A DNA stretch of 64,000 nt from Bacteroidales bacterium (GCA_017461665.1 JAFTXI010000023.1:20108-84107); one strand, 5' to 3'. Positions 1-10,527 are shown, counted from the first letter of the stretch. Numbers and translations: made by a program. The notes: generated from the sequence alone by a model not told the origin.

Positions 1-179
1 AATCTTACGACAATACAAACTTATATAAGGAAGCATATTATTTAGCGACTAATTTCTTCTGGTACGCAATGCCAAATGTTCAGATAGGAGCCGAATATCT
101 TTATGGAAAACGCGTCGATCAAAATGACGACTGGGGACAAGCAAACAGAGTACAGGTCATGCTACAATATAATTTTTAA
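1..179 (+). CDS. C-terminal end of an outer-membrane porin (partial)
   Basis: The reading frame enters from the left edge (first full codon at base 3) and gives 58 residues ending in QYNF followed by TAA. The alternating aromatic/polar pattern, the segment NVQIGAEYLYGKR and the terminal phenylalanine are typical of the last two or three strands of a 16-to-18-stranded beta-barrel that ends on the BAM recognition signature. The wording is closest to the DcaP-like porins common in Bacteroidota, but only the tail is visible, so substrate and full family cannot be judged. A terminator follows at once, which supports this as the true 3' end of the transcript. Confidence 0.7.
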   Translation, partial: SYDNTNLYKEAYYLATNFFWYAMPNVQIGAEYLYGKRVDQNDDWGQANRVQVMLQYNF

Positions 180-203
180 TTGATTACTGATTTTTTCATG
201 GTT

Positions 204-231
204 GGGCTGTTCATTGTGAGCAGCCTTTTTT
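204..231 (+). terminator. Rho-independent terminator after the porin
   Basis: A nine-pair stem (GGCTGTTCA with TGAGCAGCC, one G-T pair) closes on a three-base loop and is followed by six T. It starts 25 bases after the porin stop codon and ends 27 bases before the next start, so it separates the porin from the kinase gene. Confidence 0.8.
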
Positions 232-257
232 GTATGTTTGCAAAAAAATATATCAGA

Positions 258-1100
258 ATGAAATTAATTGTAGATTGCGGTTCAACAAAGGCTGATTGGG
301 TGATTTTAGAAAAAGAAAAAGTTGTTGTTTCTTTTCAAAGCGAAGGTTTTAATCCCAATTATACCGATAGAGATTCTATTTTAAGTATAATATTAAATGA
401 AGCTTCTTACAGAACTTATATTCAAGAAATTACAGAAGTTTTCTTCTATGGTTCTGGATGTGGTAATGAGAAGAATTGTAGTCTTATAAAAAATATTTTT
501 TCCTTAATTTTTATTAACGCAAAAATCGAAGTCACTCATGACATGATGGCAGCCTGTCATGCTGTCTTAGGAAAGAACAAAGGTATAGTTTGTATTCTCG
601 GCACAGGTTCTAATTCTTGTCTCTACGATGGAAAAGAAATTTTGTATAAAGCCACATCATTGGGATATATTTTAGGTGACGAGGGTAGTGGTTCTTATAT
701 TGGAAAAAAACTTGTGAGAGATTATTTCTACAAGAAGATGCCAGATGACTTGTCTTCAAAATTTGAACAAGATCACGAATTAAATATCAACACATTGATT
801 GACAATATTTATCATAAAAATCAAGCATCAAGATATTTAGCAGATTTTACAAAATTTGCTTTCAACAATCAAAGTCACGATTACATAAAAGAGGTCTGTT
901 TGAATAGTTTCGACGAATTTATTGAATATTTCGTCTTAAAATATGAAAACTCTAAAGATTACGAAGTAGGTTTTGTTGGTTCAGTGGCTTATTACTTCAA
1001 AGATATTTTAAATCAATCACTTGAGAATAAAGGATTAAAATTAGGAAAAGTAGTTAAGAATCCTATTGATGGACTTATTGAATATCATTATCTTTCTTAA
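258..1100 (+). CDS. BadF/BadG-family sugar kinase (N-acetylglucosamine kinase-like)
   Basis: A 280-residue cytoplasmic ATPase of the ASKHA fold. Visible motifs: phosphate-1 loop DCGSTKADW (residues 6-14), the catalytic-base segment THDMMAA (Asp95), the second phosphate loop GTGSNS (115-120) and GDEGSGSYIG (140-149). Family members phosphorylate N-acetylglucosamine or related amino sugars; a muramic-acid or GlcNAc recycling role is inference. The frame is open upstream to base 180, but that part crosses the porin terminator and would place hydrophobic residues before the phosphate loop, so the ATG at 258 is chosen. Its last 26 bases overlap tail-to-tail with miaA on the other strand. Confidence 0.8.
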   Translation: MKLIVDCGSTKADWVILEKEKVVVSFQSEGFNPNYTDRDSILSIILNEASYRTYIQEITEVFFYGSGCGNEKNCSLIKNIFSLIFINAKIEVTHDMMAACHAVLGKNKGIVCILGTGSNSCLYDGKEILYKATSLGYILGDEGSGSYIGKKLVRDYFYKKMPDDLSSKFEQDHELNINTLIDNIYHKNQASRYLADFTKFAFNNQSHDYIKEVCLNSFDEFIEYFVLKYENSKDYEVGFVGSVAYYFKDILNQSLENKGLKLGKVVKNPIDGLIEYHYLS

Positions 1101-1995
1101 TTTCAGTTTGAATGTAATCTAACATTTCATCGAGTTTGTCAGGTTCAAACCATTTATAATCATTGTTTCTTCTAAGCCATGTCATCTGGCGTTTAGCATA
1201 TTGGCGAGTATTGATTTTTATCTGTTCAATAGCTTCGTTTAAGGTTCTATTTCCATCAAAATAATCAAACAACTCTTTGTAACCCACTGTGTTTAAAGAA
1301 TTAAGATGTCGATATGGATACATCGACCTTGCTTCTTCGAGAAGACCATCGTTAACCATCATTTCAACTCTTTGGTTTATTCGAGAAATCAATTCGTTTC
1401 TTTCTCTAAGAAGAGCCACTTTGATGATTTTGAAGTCGCGAATTTTTGTTTTGTTGTTTCTAAAAGAAGAGTAAGGTCGATTTGTTTGATAACAGACTTC
1501 TATTGCTCTTTGTAATCTTCTTGGATTTTTCTTATCGACGATATTATAATATTCTGGGTCAAGTCGTTCCACCTCATTTTGCAGAGCTATCAATCCGCCG
1601 TTAACATATAAGTCGTTGACTAACTTTCTGTTTTCTTCTGAGATGTCAGGAATTGAGTCCAAACCATTGCACACAGTATCAATAAATAATCCGGATCCGC
1701 CAGTCATGACAACAACGTTGTGTTTTAAAAACAATTCTTTTAGAAGGATGAGAACATCTTTTTCATAGTCAGCCACATCATATTTATCTTCAACAGTGAG
1801 ATTATGAATCATATAATGTTGAACTTCAGACTGTTCATCTTTGGTAGGAGCGGCAGTTCCTATCGGTAATTCTTTATAAAATTGGCGACTGTCGGCTGAG
1901 ATAATTACAGTGCCGAGGGCTTTAGCGATTTTTATTGCAGCAGCTGTTTTGCCCGAGGCTGTGGGTCCCGCTATAACCACCAAAAAATTATCCAT
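1075..1995 (-). CDS. miaA: tRNA dimethylallyltransferase
   Basis: MiaA transfers a dimethylallyl group to adenosine 37 of tRNAs that read UNN codons. The 306 residues, the usual length, open with the P-loop AGPTASGKT (9-17), followed by SADSRQFY (33-40), which carries the conserved substrate-binding Asp and Ser, and the segment KNPRRLQRAIEV before the insertion domain; the C-terminal part has the typical RQYAKRQMTWLRR. A GTG one codon upstream is in frame, but the ATG at 1995 overlaps the TGA of the preceding cca gene (TGATG) and is the likelier, translationally coupled start. Both genes of this two-gene unit act on tRNA. Confidence 0.95.
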   Translation of the reverse strand: MDNFLVVIAGPTASGKTAAAIKIAKALGTVIISADSRQFYKELPIGTAAPTKDEQSEVQHYMIHNLTVEDKYDVADYEKDVLILLKELFLKHNVVVMTGGSGLFIDTVCNGLDSIPDISEENRKLVNDLYVNGGLIALQNEVERLDPEYYNIVDKKNPRRLQRAIEVCYQTNRPYSSFRNNKTKIRDFKIIKVALLRERNELISRINQRVEMMVNDGLLEEARSMYPYRHLNSLNTVGYKELFDYFDGNRTLNEAIEQIKINTRQYAKRQMTWLRRNNDYKWFEPDKLDEMLDYIQTEIKKDNDIQ

Positions 1996-3473
1996 CACTT
2001 CTCAATCTTATTAGGAACAGGTCCGTTGTGTTTAACCTCAACTGGTTCTGTAACTTCTTGTTTAACAACTAATCCTAACTTCAAGCCTTCGTTCTTCATA
2101 AACTCGTATGCTTCTTGGAAATTGTTTCCAATCACGCCGTCCAAAACAGCTTCTCGAATGGCAGTCTTGATAATTCCAACATTTCTTCCTTCATTGATTC
2201 CAAAAGTTGTCATGATAACCTCACCATTGACAGGAGGCTGCCAATTTCTGAGGTGGTCTTTTTCCTCTAATTCCTTAAGTTTCTTTCTAACTAATTGGAA
2301 ATTTTTATGATAACGATTTTTCTTTTCTTCATTTTTAGAAGTAATATCGGCATCGCAGAGTATCATCAAATCGTCAATATCATCGCCGGCATCAAATAGC
2401 AAACGTCTTACTGCTGAGTCAGTTACTTCATCTTGAACCAAAGCAATAGGGCGGAGGTGAAGAGAAATGAGTTTTTGAACATACTTCATCTTTTCGTTCA
2501 AAGGCAACTTCAAAGCCGCGAAAATCTTTGGTACCATCTTAGCGCCTTTTATCTCGTGACCATGGAAACTCCAGCCTATTTCTTTATCGTATTTTTTAGT
2601 CAATGGTTTTGCAATATCGTGTAATAAAGCTGCCCATCTCAGCCACAAATCACCACCGGCATTAGCAACATTATCAAGTACTTCCATAGTATGATAAAAG
2701 TTATCTTTATGACCTCTGCCATCTTGTACATCAACACCTTTTAATGCTGAAAGCTGTGGGAAAATAATTTTTAACAAACCGCATGCATCGAGTAATTTAA
2801 AGCCGATACTCGGTTTGGGAGAGAGTAAAATTTTATTAAGCTCCTCATTCACGCGTTCCATAGAGATTATCTTTATTCTCTCGATATTTCTCTTGATAGC
2901 GTTAAACGATTCTGTTTCAATATTAAAACAAAGTTGCGTTGCAAAGCGAATGGCTCTCATCATTCTCAAAGGATCGTCAGAATATGTTATATCTGGATCT
3001 AACGGAGTCCTTATTATTTTATCTTCCAAATCTTGAAGTCCACCAAACGGATCTATCAATTCCCCAAAGTTTTCTTCATTTAGACTTATTGCTAAAGCAT
3101 TGATAGTAAAGTCTCTTCTATTCTGGTCGTCTTCTATGGTTCCATTTTCTACCGTTGGTTTACGACTTGACGGATCGTATGATTCTTTTCTTGCCCCGAC
3201 AAACTCTATCTCTTTGTCGTTCAACCGAATCATAGCAGTGCCGAAACGTCCGTAATATTTTACTTCCTTTTTCTCACTTATAAGACTTGCTGTTTTCTTT
3301 GCCAATTCAATTCCGCTTCCAACCGTCACAATATCAATATCATTAGAAGGACGGTTTAGCAAAATGTCACGAACATAACCACCGATGACGTATGTCTCAA
3401 AATTAAGAGCTCGACTCGCTCTTGTGATAACCTTAAAAAAATTATTGTTTATATGTTCTCTCATTTCTTTCAT
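1995..3473 (-). CDS. cca: CCA tRNA nucleotidyltransferase / poly(A) polymerase with HD domain
   Basis: About 492 residues. The N-terminal class II nucleotidyltransferase head shows GGYVRDILL and the DIDIV metal-binding aspartates, then the RRDFTINALA motif and a long helical neck; the middle holds an HD domain (LLHDIAKP) of the type found in CCA-adding enzymes with phosphohydrolase activity. The product adds or repairs the 3' CCA of tRNA. The frame is open to 3524, but that stretch runs through the clpC terminator and a -7 promoter element, so the ATG at 3473 is taken; an ATG at 3464 is also possible. Coupled to miaA by a one-base stop/start overlap. Confidence 0.92.
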   Translation of the reverse strand: MKEMREHINNNFFKVITRASRALNFETYVIGGYVRDILLNRPSNDIDIVTVGSGIELAKKTASLISEKKEVKYYGRFGTAMIRLNDKEIEFVGARKESYDPSSRKPTVENGTIEDDQNRRDFTINALAISLNEENFGELIDPFGGLQDLEDKIIRTPLDPDITYSDDPLRMMRAIRFATQLCFNIETESFNAIKRNIERIKIISMERVNEELNKILLSPKPSIGFKLLDACGLLKIIFPQLSALKGVDVQDGRGHKDNFYHTMEVLDNVANAGGDLWLRWAALLHDIAKPLTKKYDKEIGWSFHGHEIKGAKMVPKIFAALKLPLNEKMKYVQKLISLHLRPIALVQDEVTDSAVRRLLFDAGDDIDDLMILCDADITSKNEEKKNRYHKNFQLVRKKLKELEEKDHLRNWQPPVNGEVIMTTFGINEGRNVGIIKTAIREAVLDGVIGNNFQEAYEFMKNEGLKLGLVVKQEVTEPVEVKHNGPVPNKIEK

Positions 3474-3479
3474 AGTCTG

Positions 3480-3487
3480 CAAAGGTA
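3480..3487 (-). promoter_or_regulatory. -7 promoter element of cca-miaA
   Basis: On the minus strand the sequence reads TACCTTTG, a full match to the Bacteroidota TAnnTTTG element. It ends seven bases before the chosen ATG at 3473, so the transcript would be leaderless or nearly so. No TTTG is present at the usual -33 distance. Confidence 0.55.
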
Positions 3488-3504
3488 GTAAATTTTTCCT
3501 TGTC

Positions 3505-3538
3505 TTAAAAAAGAAAAAGCGCACCCGATGATGCGCTT
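3505..3538 (-). terminator. Terminator of clpC
   Basis: Read on the minus strand, a seven-pair stem (AAGCGCA with TGCGCTT, eight-base loop) is followed by a run of T broken by a single C. It lies 23 bases beyond the clpC stop codon. Confidence 0.8.
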
Positions 3539-3560
3539 AGTATCATTGATTGTTAGATAA

Positions 3561-6119
3561 TTATTCTTTTAATATCCTTTCTGCAAGCGGAACGATGTTC
3601 ACTACAACGTCGTCTTTTTCCCCGTCATGGTCAATGATAATCTTTTCGCCGACCTTAATATTCGACTTGATGATTTCTTCTGCAAGAACATCTTCCACGT
3701 ATTTTTGAATAGCTCTCTTCAAAGGTCTCGCTCCAAATTGGTCGTCCCAACCTTTTTCTGCGATGAAATCATGAGCCTTTTCTGTGAGTTCCAAGGAGTA
3801 TCCCATCTCTTCGATACGCTTAAATACCTTCTTCAATTCAACATCAATAATCTTATGAATATCATCGCGTTCTAAAGAATTAAAGATTAAGACATCATCG
3901 ATACGATTAAGAAATTCTGGAGCAAAAGAACGCTTCAAAGCATTTTGTATCACGCTACGACTATATTCTTCTTTGCCTTCTTTTTTTGCCTGAGTTCCGA
4001 AGCCAACACCCTGACCAAAATCCTTCAACTGACGTGAACCGATATTCGATGTCATGATGATTATTGTATTCTTAAAGTCAACTTTACGACCTAAACTATC
4101 CGTAAGTTGTCCATCGTCAAGCACTTGAAGAAGCAGATGGAAAACATCAGGGTGAGCCTTTTCTATCTCGTCAAGAAGTACGATAGAGTAGGGCTTACGG
4201 CGAACCTTCTCTGTCAACTGACCGCCTTCTTCATAACCGACGTAGCCTGGAGGCGCTCCTACCAAACGAGACACTGCAAATTTCTCCATATACTCACTCA
4301 TATCGATACGTATTAAAGTATCTTCAGAATCAAAGAGATATTTCGCTAAGACCTTGGCGAGATATGTCTTGCCAACACCCGTAGGTCCTAAGAAAATGAA
4401 ACTTCCGATAGGTCTGTTAGGATCTTTCAAACCGGCTCTGTTACGACGAATGGCGCGTACTATCTTCTTAATGGCGTCGTCTTGTCCAATAACTGTACCT
4501 TGTAACTCAGATTCCATATTCAAAAGCCTATCGCTTTCGTTTTGCGCAATTCTCTGTACAGGAACGCCCGTCATCATAGCAACCACTTCAGCTACATTCT
4601 CTTTAGTAACAACCTCACGATTACTCTTTGCATTGTCTTCCCATTCCTTTTTATGAACTTCCAATTGGTCGATGAGTGTCAATTCTTCGCTACGCAACTG
4701 CCCAGCTTCCTCAAACTTCTGCTTTGTAATAGCAATACGTTTCAGTTCTTTAATTTTTTCCAATCTTGCCTCTAAATCAACTATTTTGGAAGGAACACTA
4801 ATGTTGCTGATATGAACTCTCGAACCGGCTTCGTCTAAAGCGTCGATAGCTTTATCGGGAAGACAACGATCTGAAACATAACGTTCTGTGAGTTTTACGC
4901 AAGCTTCGATTGCATCATCATCATATTTAACGAGATGATGTTCTTCGTATTTATCTTTAATATTATTAAGAATCTCTATTGTCTCTTCTGGACTTGTTGG
5001 TTCGACCAAGACCTTTTGGAAGCGGCGTTCCAAAGCACCGTCTTTTTCAATATATTGACGATATTCATCTAATGTCGTTGCTCCGATACATTGCAATTCG
5101 CCGCGAGCGAGAGCTGGTTTTAACATATTGCTTGCGTCAAGCGAGCCGTTGGCATTACCTGCTCCAACGATAGTATGTATTTCGTCAATAAATAAAATTA
5201 TGTCTGGATTTTTCTCCAACTCATTGAGTATGGATTTGATACGTTCTTCAAACTGTCCTCTGTATTTTGTTCCTGCTACCACTGAAGCGAGGTCAAGCAT
5301 CACGATGCGTTTGTTGAATAAGGCACGTGAGACTTTTCGTTGAACGATACGAAGTGCCAATCCTTCTGCGATAGCAGATTTTCCAACGCCAGGTTCACCT
5401 ATTAAGATTGGATTATTTTTCTTACGACGACTTAATATCTGAGCCACGCGTTCAAGTTCTTTCTCGCGACCTACGATAGGGTCGAGGCGATTTTCTTCAG
5501 CAGCGAGAGTTAAGTCTCTGCCAAAGTTGTCCAAAACCGGTGTCTTAGATTTAATATTAGATGTCTTTTTTGAAGATGGTTCTTTGGGTTTAACTTCATC
5601 AAATCCCTCATATTCATCATCATCGTCAAAGAAAACACTTTTTGGTTCTTCTATTATGTCATCATTCTTCGACAATGTCCCATCGATAGAATTTCTTCTT
5701 AATTTGTTTTTGAAAGTATCGTAATTGATACCTTCATATTCGAGACGTTGAGAAACTATATTGTTGTCGTCATGAAGTATTGCAAGCATAAGATGTTCTG
5801 GATCAACATACTCGCAATTAAATTCCTTTGCTACTATGTAAGTAAACTTCAAAGCTCTTTCAGTTTGCTTTGTCAGTGGGATATTATCGGTATTGTTTTT
5901 CTCAACAATATTAGATTTTATTGAGGCAACGAGTTTTTGTTTAAAGGCTTCGATATCAAGTTTTAATTCATCAAGAATATTTGTTACGTCATTATCCTTA
6001 CCGTCGATAATTCCTAAAAACAGATGTTCCAACCCGATGTAGGAGTTACCCAATTTCACTGCTTCTTCATGACTACGAAACATTATTTCACGAACTCTTG
6101 GAGAAAATTTTGCGTCCAT
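3561..6119 (-). CDS. clpC: ClpC-type AAA+ unfoldase, ATP-dependent Clp protease subunit
   Basis: An 852-residue class I Clp ATPase. Order of parts: double Clp-N repeat (1-145), an acidic linker with a [11 protein letters not shown] stretch (165-175), first AAA+ module with Walker A GEPGVGKS (241-248) and Walker B ILFIDEIH, a coiled middle region with a UVR-like segment ([14 protein letters not shown]), second AAA+ module with Walker A GPTGVGKT (about 580) and the C-terminal D2 domain. The short middle domain and UVR segment fit ClpC rather than the disaggregase ClpB. It would hand unfolded proteins to ClpP; no clpP is in this window. The upstream region has repeated motifs that may be regulator sites. 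It is transcribed alone and ends on its own terminator. Confidence 0.95.
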   Translation of the reverse strand: MDAKFSPRVREIMFRSHEEAVKLGNSYIGLEHLFLGIIDGKDNDVTNILDELKLDIEAFKQKLVASIKSNIVEKNNTDNIPLTKQTERALKFTYIVAKEFNCEYVDPEHLMLAILHDDNNIVSQRLEYEGINYDTFKNKLRRNSIDGTLSKNDDIIEEPKSVFFDDDDEYEGFDEVKPKEPSSKKTSNIKSKTPVLDNFGRDLTLAAEENRLDPIVGREKELERVAQILSRRKKNNPILIGEPGVGKSAIAEGLALRIVQRKVSRALFNKRIVMLDLASVVAGTKYRGQFEERIKSILNELEKNPDIILFIDEIHTIVGAGNANGSLDASNMLKPALARGELQCIGATTLDEYRQYIEKDGALERRFQKVLVEPTSPEETIEILNNIKDKYEEHHLVKYDDDAIEACVKLTERYVSDRCLPDKAIDALDEAGSRVHISNISVPSKIVDLEARLEKIKELKRIAITKQKFEEAGQLRSEELTLIDQLEVHKKEWEDNAKSNREVVTKENVAEVVAMMTGVPVQRIAQNESDRLLNMESELQGTVIGQDDAIKKIVRAIRRNRAGLKDPNRPIGSFIFLGPTGVGKTYLAKVLAKYLFDSEDTLIRIDMSEYMEKFAVSRLVGAPPGYVGYEEGGQLTEKVRRKPYSIVLLDEIEKAHPDVFHLLLQVLDDGQLTDSLGRKVDFKNTIIIMTSNIGSRQLKDFGQGVGFGTQAKKEGKEEYSRSVIQNALKRSFAPEFLNRIDDVLIFNSLERDDIHKIIDVELKKVFKRIEEMGYSLELTEKAHDFIAEKGWDDQFGARPLKRAIQKYVEDVLAEEIIKSNIKVGEKIIIDHDGEKDDVVVNIVPLAERILKE

Positions 6120-6150
6120 ATATTTTGTTACTATTTCTTATTTCTACTAT

Positions 6151-6225
6151 TTCCATCTGTCACAACTGACACGAAAATTTTGTGCAAATATACAAACAAA
6201 ATCCAAACCATTTTTCCATCTGTCA
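6151..6225 (-). promoter_or_regulatory. clpC promoter region with repeated operator-like motifs
   Basis: The minus-strand -7 element TATATTTG lies at 6185-6192, about 66 bases before the clpC ATG. Two exact copies of TTCCATCTGTCA (plus strand 6151-6162 and 6214-6225) flank it, 63 bases apart, close to six helical turns. The proximal copy continues into a small palindrome TGTCA-CAAC-TGACA (6158-6172). The arrangement suggests a heat- or stress-responsive repressor site, but no known operator was recognised. Confidence 0.45.
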
Positions 6226-6297
6226 GCAATTAACATTTCATAAAAAATAGTGTCAAAAAATATTTCGAGAAGACAAAAAATCTAACGAAAAAAATAT

Positions 6298-6305
6298 TAT
6301 CTTTG
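6298..6305 (+). promoter_or_regulatory. -7 promoter element of gyrA
   Basis: TATCTTTG matches TAnnTTTG exactly and lies 38 bases before the gyrA ATG. The region upstream is A-rich with no clear TTTG at -33. Confidence 0.55.
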
Positions 6306-6343
6306 CTACTTAAAATTTAAAAAGATTTACTAAAAAATAAAAG

Positions 6344-8935
6344 ATGGAAGAACAATTAGGAGGAGAAAAAATTATTCCTATAAACATTGAGAATCACATG
6401 AAAACGTCGTACATCGACTATTCGATGTCTGTTATCGTTGCACGTGCTCTTCCAGATGTTAGAGATGGATTAAAGCCTGTACATCGTAGAATTTTGTACG
6501 GCATGATGGATATGGGATTGTTGTCAAACCGTCCGTATAAGAAGTCAGCCAAGGTCGTAGGAGAGGTTTTAGGTAAATATCACCCTCATGGTGATAGTTC
6601 CGTCTATGATGCCATGGTTCGTTTGGCTCAAGAATGGAATATGAGATATCCAATGGTTGACGGTCAGGGAAACTATGGTTCTATCGACGGTGACGGCGCG
6701 GCTGCAATGCGTTACACCGAAACACGATTGAGAAAAATTGCAGAAGAAATGCTTATCGACCTCGACAAAGACACTGTTGATTTTCAAAATAACTATGACG
6801 ATTCTGAGAAAGAACCTACAGTGTTGCCTGCATTGATACCAAATCTCTTGGTAAACGGAGCCAGCGGTATCGCCGTAGGTATGGCAACAAATATGGCACC
6901 ACACAACCTCGGAGAAGTCATCGATGGCGTAATAGCTTATATAAATAATAAAGATATAACAATCAGCGAGTTGATGCAATATATAAAGGCTCCTGATTTC
7001 CCGACAGGCGGTATTATTTATGGTTATGAAGGTGTAAAAGACGCGTTTGAAACAGGTCACGGACGTATCATCCTCAGAGCTGAAACCACTATAGAACAAC
7101 ACGGTAACCACGAGAGAATCATCGCAACATCAATACCTTACCAAACCAATAAGGCAGAAATGATTAAGAAAACAGCCGATCTTATCAATGAAAAGAAATT
7201 AGAAGGTATTGCCGACATACGCGACGAATCGGACCGTAAAGGTATGCGTATCGTATATGAATTGAAGAAAGACGCAGTATCGAGCGTGGTCCTTAACAAG
7301 TTGTTCCAAATGACAGGATTACAAAGTTCGTATTCTGTCAACAATGTAGCTTTGGTCAAGGGCCGTCCTTATACATTAAATTTAAAACAATTAATTCAGT
7401 ATTACGTCGAACATCGTCATGAAGTCGTCGTACGTCGTACCCAACACGACTTGAATGAAGCTAAGAAACGTGCTCATATATTAGAAGGTCTCGCAAGAGC
7501 CATCGATATCGTTGACGAAATCATAGCAACAATCAGAGCTTGTAAAGGCGGTTCATCAGAAGCAAAACAAGCTCTGATGGATCAATATGGATTCGACGAT
7601 CCTCAAGCAGCAGCGATCGTAGCATATCGTCTCGGGCAGTTGGCAGGCTTAGAAATCAAGAAAATATTGGATGAATTGGATCAACTGCATAAACTTATTC
7701 AACATTTACAAGAAATTCTTGACAACGAAGATATGCAGTTCGATATTATTAAGTCAGAACTTATTGCGATAAAAGAGAAATACGGCGATGAGAGAAAGAC
7801 AACTATTGTCCATTCAGCCGACGACATCAGAATTGAAGATTTGATTTCCGATGATCCTGTCGTTGTAACAATTTCTCACCTTAATTATATTAAGAGAACC
7901 AATCTCAGCGAATACAGAAGACAGAGTAGGGGAGGCAAAGGTTCTAAAGGTTCAGATGCACGCGACGAAGACTTTATCGAACATCTCTTCGTTGCAACAA
8001 ACCACAACTACATGTTGTTCTTCACAGAGAAAGGCAAGTGTTTCTGGCTTAGAGTGTTCTCAATTCCTGAAGGTACAAAGACAAGTAAAGGTCGCGCAAT
8101 TCAAAACCTCATTAACCTCGAACCTGGCGATAAAGTCAAAGCATTTATCAATGTACCAACATTGAGCGACGAAAACTTTATCAATAATAATTTCGTCATT
8201 ATGGCAACTAAGAAAGGTGTCATTAAGAAGACAACACTCGAGGCTTACTCACGTCCACGTGCAAATGGTATCATAGCGTTGACTGTCAGAGAAGGTGACG
8301 AATTATTATCAGTATGTCTCACCAATGGAAAACAAGAGATGTTGATGGCACTTCGCTCAGGTCGCGCAATCCGTTTCAACGAAAGTAATGTAAGACCTAT
8401 GGGAAGAAGCGCTTCCGGAGTACGCGGTGTGACTTTGGCAGATGAAATCACTGATGAAGTTGTTGGATTAATCTGCGTCGACCCAGAAGGAACGTCAGAT
8501 ATCTTGGTCGTTTCTGAAAAAGGTTACGGTAAACGTTCCGAACTAGCAGAATATCGCGTTACAAATAGAGGTGGCAAGGGTGTTAAGACACTTAACATCA
8601 CAGATAAGACAGGCGACTTAATTGCTATAAAAGATGTTAAAGACGGTGACGACTTGATGATTATCAACAAATCAGGTATTTTGATTCGTATTGCTGTCGA
8701 TACATTGAGAGTGATGGGTCGTGCCACACAAGGTGTACGTTTAATTAATTTACGAAGCAATGATGAAATAGCAGCTGTTACAAAAGTTAGTGCCGACATC
8801 ATCGAAAGCGAAGAAGAATTAATGGAAGAAGAAATGTTGAGTAATGAAAATGAATCGGTAAATTCAGAAGAAATAACAAATACCGATGAAAACAATGTTT
8901 CTCAAGTATTTAATGAAAATAGTGACAATCAATAA
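6344..8935 (+). CDS. gyrA: DNA gyrase subunit A
   Basis: The 863-residue breakage-reunion subunit introduces negative supercoils together with GyrB. Visible: the opening [14 protein letters not shown] (41-54), quinolone-determining region PHGDSSVYD (81-89) with the Ser and Asp that are usual in sensitive strains, catalytic tyrosine Tyr124 in AMRYTET, and six-bladed C-terminal pinwheel repeats. The GyrA box, normally QRRGGKG, reads QSRGGKG near residue 530, as is common in this phylum. The last about 45 residues are a very acidic Glu/Asn/Ser tail. The start is the first ATG after the promoter. The next gene begins 26 bases downstream and is probably co-transcribed. Confidence 0.97.
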   Translation: MEEQLGGEKIIPINIENHMKTSYIDYSMSVIVARALPDVRDGLKPVHRRILYGMMDMGLLSNRPYKKSAKVVGEVLGKYHPHGDSSVYDAMVRLAQEWNMRYPMVDGQGNYGSIDGDGAAAMRYTETRLRKIAEEMLIDLDKDTVDFQNNYDDSEKEPTVLPALIPNLLVNGASGIAVGMATNMAPHNLGEVIDGVIAYINNKDITISELMQYIKAPDFPTGGIIYGYEGVKDAFETGHGRIILRAETTIEQHGNHERIIATSIPYQTNKAEMIKKTADLINEKKLEGIADIRDESDRKGMRIVYELKKDAVSSVVLNKLFQMTGLQSSYSVNNVALVKGRPYTLNLKQLIQYYVEHRHEVVVRRTQHDLNEAKKRAHILEGLARAIDIVDEIIATIRACKGGSSEAKQALMDQYGFDDPQAAAIVAYRLGQLAGLEIKKILDELDQLHKLIQHLQEILDNEDMQFDIIKSELIAIKEKYGDERKTTIVHSADDIRIEDLISDDPVVVTISHLNYIKRTNLSEYRRQSRGGKGSKGSDARDEDFIEHLFVATNHNYMLFFTEKGKCFWLRVFSIPEGTKTSKGRAIQNLINLEPGDKVKAFINVPTLSDENFINNNFVIMATKKGVIKKTTLEAYSRPRANGIIALTVREGDELLSVCLTNGKQEMLMALRSGRAIRFNESNVRPMGRSASGVRGVTLADEITDEVVGLICVDPEGTSDILVVSEKGYGKRSELAEYRVTNRGGKGVKTLNITDKTGDLIAIKDVKDGDDLMIINKSGILIRIAVDTLRVMGRATQGVRLINLRSNDEIAAVTKVSADIIESEEELMEEEMLSNENESVNSEEITNTDENNVSQVFNENSDNQ

Positions 8936-8961
8936 TTAATTTAACACAAAAATTTACAAAG

Positions 8962-10200
8962 ATGAAAAAAGTGACATTATTAGTAGTTATGTTGGCTTTC
9001 TTTGCCAATATCTCTATGGCACAAAACAAAGAGCGTGTTAACGCTTTCAATTACAACAAAAATGCTCAGGCATACATAACATCAGCAGAGCAGTACACAG
9101 CACAAAACAGAACCGATAAAGCTGCAAAAGAAATGAACAACGCCAAGATTATGCTTCAAAGAGCAAAGACATCTATCGATTTGGCTGCAGCTCATGATGA
9201 AACTAAAAACGATGCAAAAACATGGCACTACTACGGAATAGTTTATTACAAAATCGCTGCTTATCCTGAATTCAACGACATTGATACAGAAGCATTGACA
9301 AAATGTGCAGACGCTTTTAAGAAAATCGGTGAACTCGACATGGATTACTACAAAAACAACTATGGAGATATTTTCCAACATGTTAATTCAATAACATCAA
9401 ACTACTTCAATCAAGGTGCTATCAGCTATGAAGCTGGTGATTATATTAAAGCAATTGAGAGCTACAGAAAAGCTTACGAAACAATGGCAATCATTGGTCA
9501 AAAAGACAATGAAGCTCTGTTAGTTGCAGCACAAATCTCTGTCATGGCAAAAGAATACAATACTGCAATTGAACTTTGCAACACATTACTTAATAATTCA
9601 TACGAATCACCACAGGTTTATCAATATATGGCAATTGCTCAAGGTGGTTTAGAAAATAACGATGCTATGGTTCAATATATACAAACTGGCAGAGAAAAAT
9701 TCCCAGAAGATGAGAACCTTATAAACGAACAAATCAATGCTTTCTTGAAATTGAAGAGAGAAGCTGAAATTATTGACCAAATTAAAGAGATGGCAAATAA
9801 AAATAAAGAAAACTCAGTTTATTGCTTTATTTTAGGTACAATCTACGGCAACTCAGAATCAGCAATTCACAGCATTGACTCCGCAATGGTTTATTACAAC
9901 AGAGCTATTGAAATCAATCCAAACGATGAAAATGCATACATTAACATTGGAAGTATGTTCATCGACAAATCAGCTGCTTTATACAACGCTGCAAATGAAT
10001 TAGGTTTCGATGCAGAATCACAAAAGAAATATGATATCATGGTAGCTGAAGCAAAGGCATTCGACGAACAAGCTTTACCTTTCGTTGAAAAAGCATATGA
10101 ATTGGTTCCTGGCGACGAAGCAATCAAACAAGCATTGAGAACATTATATGTTCGCTTAAAGATGATGGATAAAGCTAAAGAATTAGAATCAGCTGAATAA
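8962..10200 (+). CDS. Exported tetratricopeptide-repeat protein
   Basis: A 412-residue protein with a signal peptide (MKKVTLLVVMLAFFANISMA, cleavage after AQ-like site near residue 21) and no lipobox cysteine. The rest is helical and rich in Ala, Tyr and Asn, with TPR-like segments near residues 85-105, 150-175, 205-235 and 285-325 (for example VYYNRAIEINPNDENAYINIGSMF). It is likely periplasmic and acts as a protein-binding scaffold; no enzyme motif is visible. It follows gyrA closely and ends at a strong terminator, so it appears to be the second gene of the gyrA transcript. Family members in Bacteroidota remain without a known role. Confidence 0.8.
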   Translation: MKKVTLLVVMLAFFANISMAQNKERVNAFNYNKNAQAYITSAEQYTAQNRTDKAAKEMNNAKIMLQRAKTSIDLAAAHDETKNDAKTWHYYGIVYYKIAAYPEFNDIDTEALTKCADAFKKIGELDMDYYKNNYGDIFQHVNSITSNYFNQGAISYEAGDYIKAIESYRKAYETMAIIGQKDNEALLVAAQISVMAKEYNTAIELCNTLLNNSYESPQVYQYMAIAQGGLENNDAMVQYIQTGREKFPEDENLINEQINAFLKLKREAEIIDQIKEMANKNKENSVYCFILGTIYGNSESAIHSIDSAMVYYNRAIEINPNDENAYINIGSMFIDKSAALYNAANELGFDAESQKKYDIMVAEAKAFDEQALPFVEKAYELVPGDEAIKQALRTLYVRLKMMDKAKELESAE

Positions 10201-10222
10201 ATAAGCATTTTATTAAATAAAG

Positions 10223-10260
10223 TAACCGTGAAGCATAAAACACTTCACGGTTATATTTTA
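10223..10260 (+). terminator. Terminator after gyrA and TPR gene
   Basis: An eleven-pair perfect stem (TAACCGTGAAG with CTTCACGGTTA) with a nine-base loop, followed by TATTTTA. The longest perfect terminator stem in this part of the window. Confidence 0.85.
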
Positions 10261-10490
10261 CAAACTCCATTTAACATAATGTTTATTATATGCTAAAAGA
10301 ACATAAAATATTTTAAATAGAAAATAACATTAAATCAAGTGATTATAAATATTGAATATGATAATTTACTTTCTATTTAACATAACAAACTTCTGAAACC
10401 TTATAATTTAGATAATATTCTCAAAAGTTAATTATTCTTAATTGTTTAAAAGTTCTCTCCCTTAAATAATCTGATGTCAATATTTTTTGC

Positions 10491-10527
10491 TATTTTTGCT
10501 TATGAGAATCATGATAAAATCATTCTC
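10491..10527 (+). promoter_or_regulatory. Promoter and 5' leader hairpin of the DUF3127 gene
   Basis: TATTTTTG (10491-10498) matches TAnnTTTG. The leader begins with a small hairpin, GAGAAT pairing with ATTCTC (10504-10509, 10522-10527), before a 37-base A-rich stretch to the ATG. The rest of the 300-base gap between 10261 and 10490 is A+T-rich, with no gene or RNA that I can recognise. Confidence 0.5.

Noticed and set aside
180-257. Upstream extension of the BadF-type kinase
   Set aside because: It crosses the porin terminator and would add hydrophobic residues before the phosphate-binding loop.
6569-7111. 180-codon open frame opposite gyrA
   Set aside because: It is a shadow of the gyrA codon pattern: Cys/Ile/Val-rich, no start context, and gyrA is certain.
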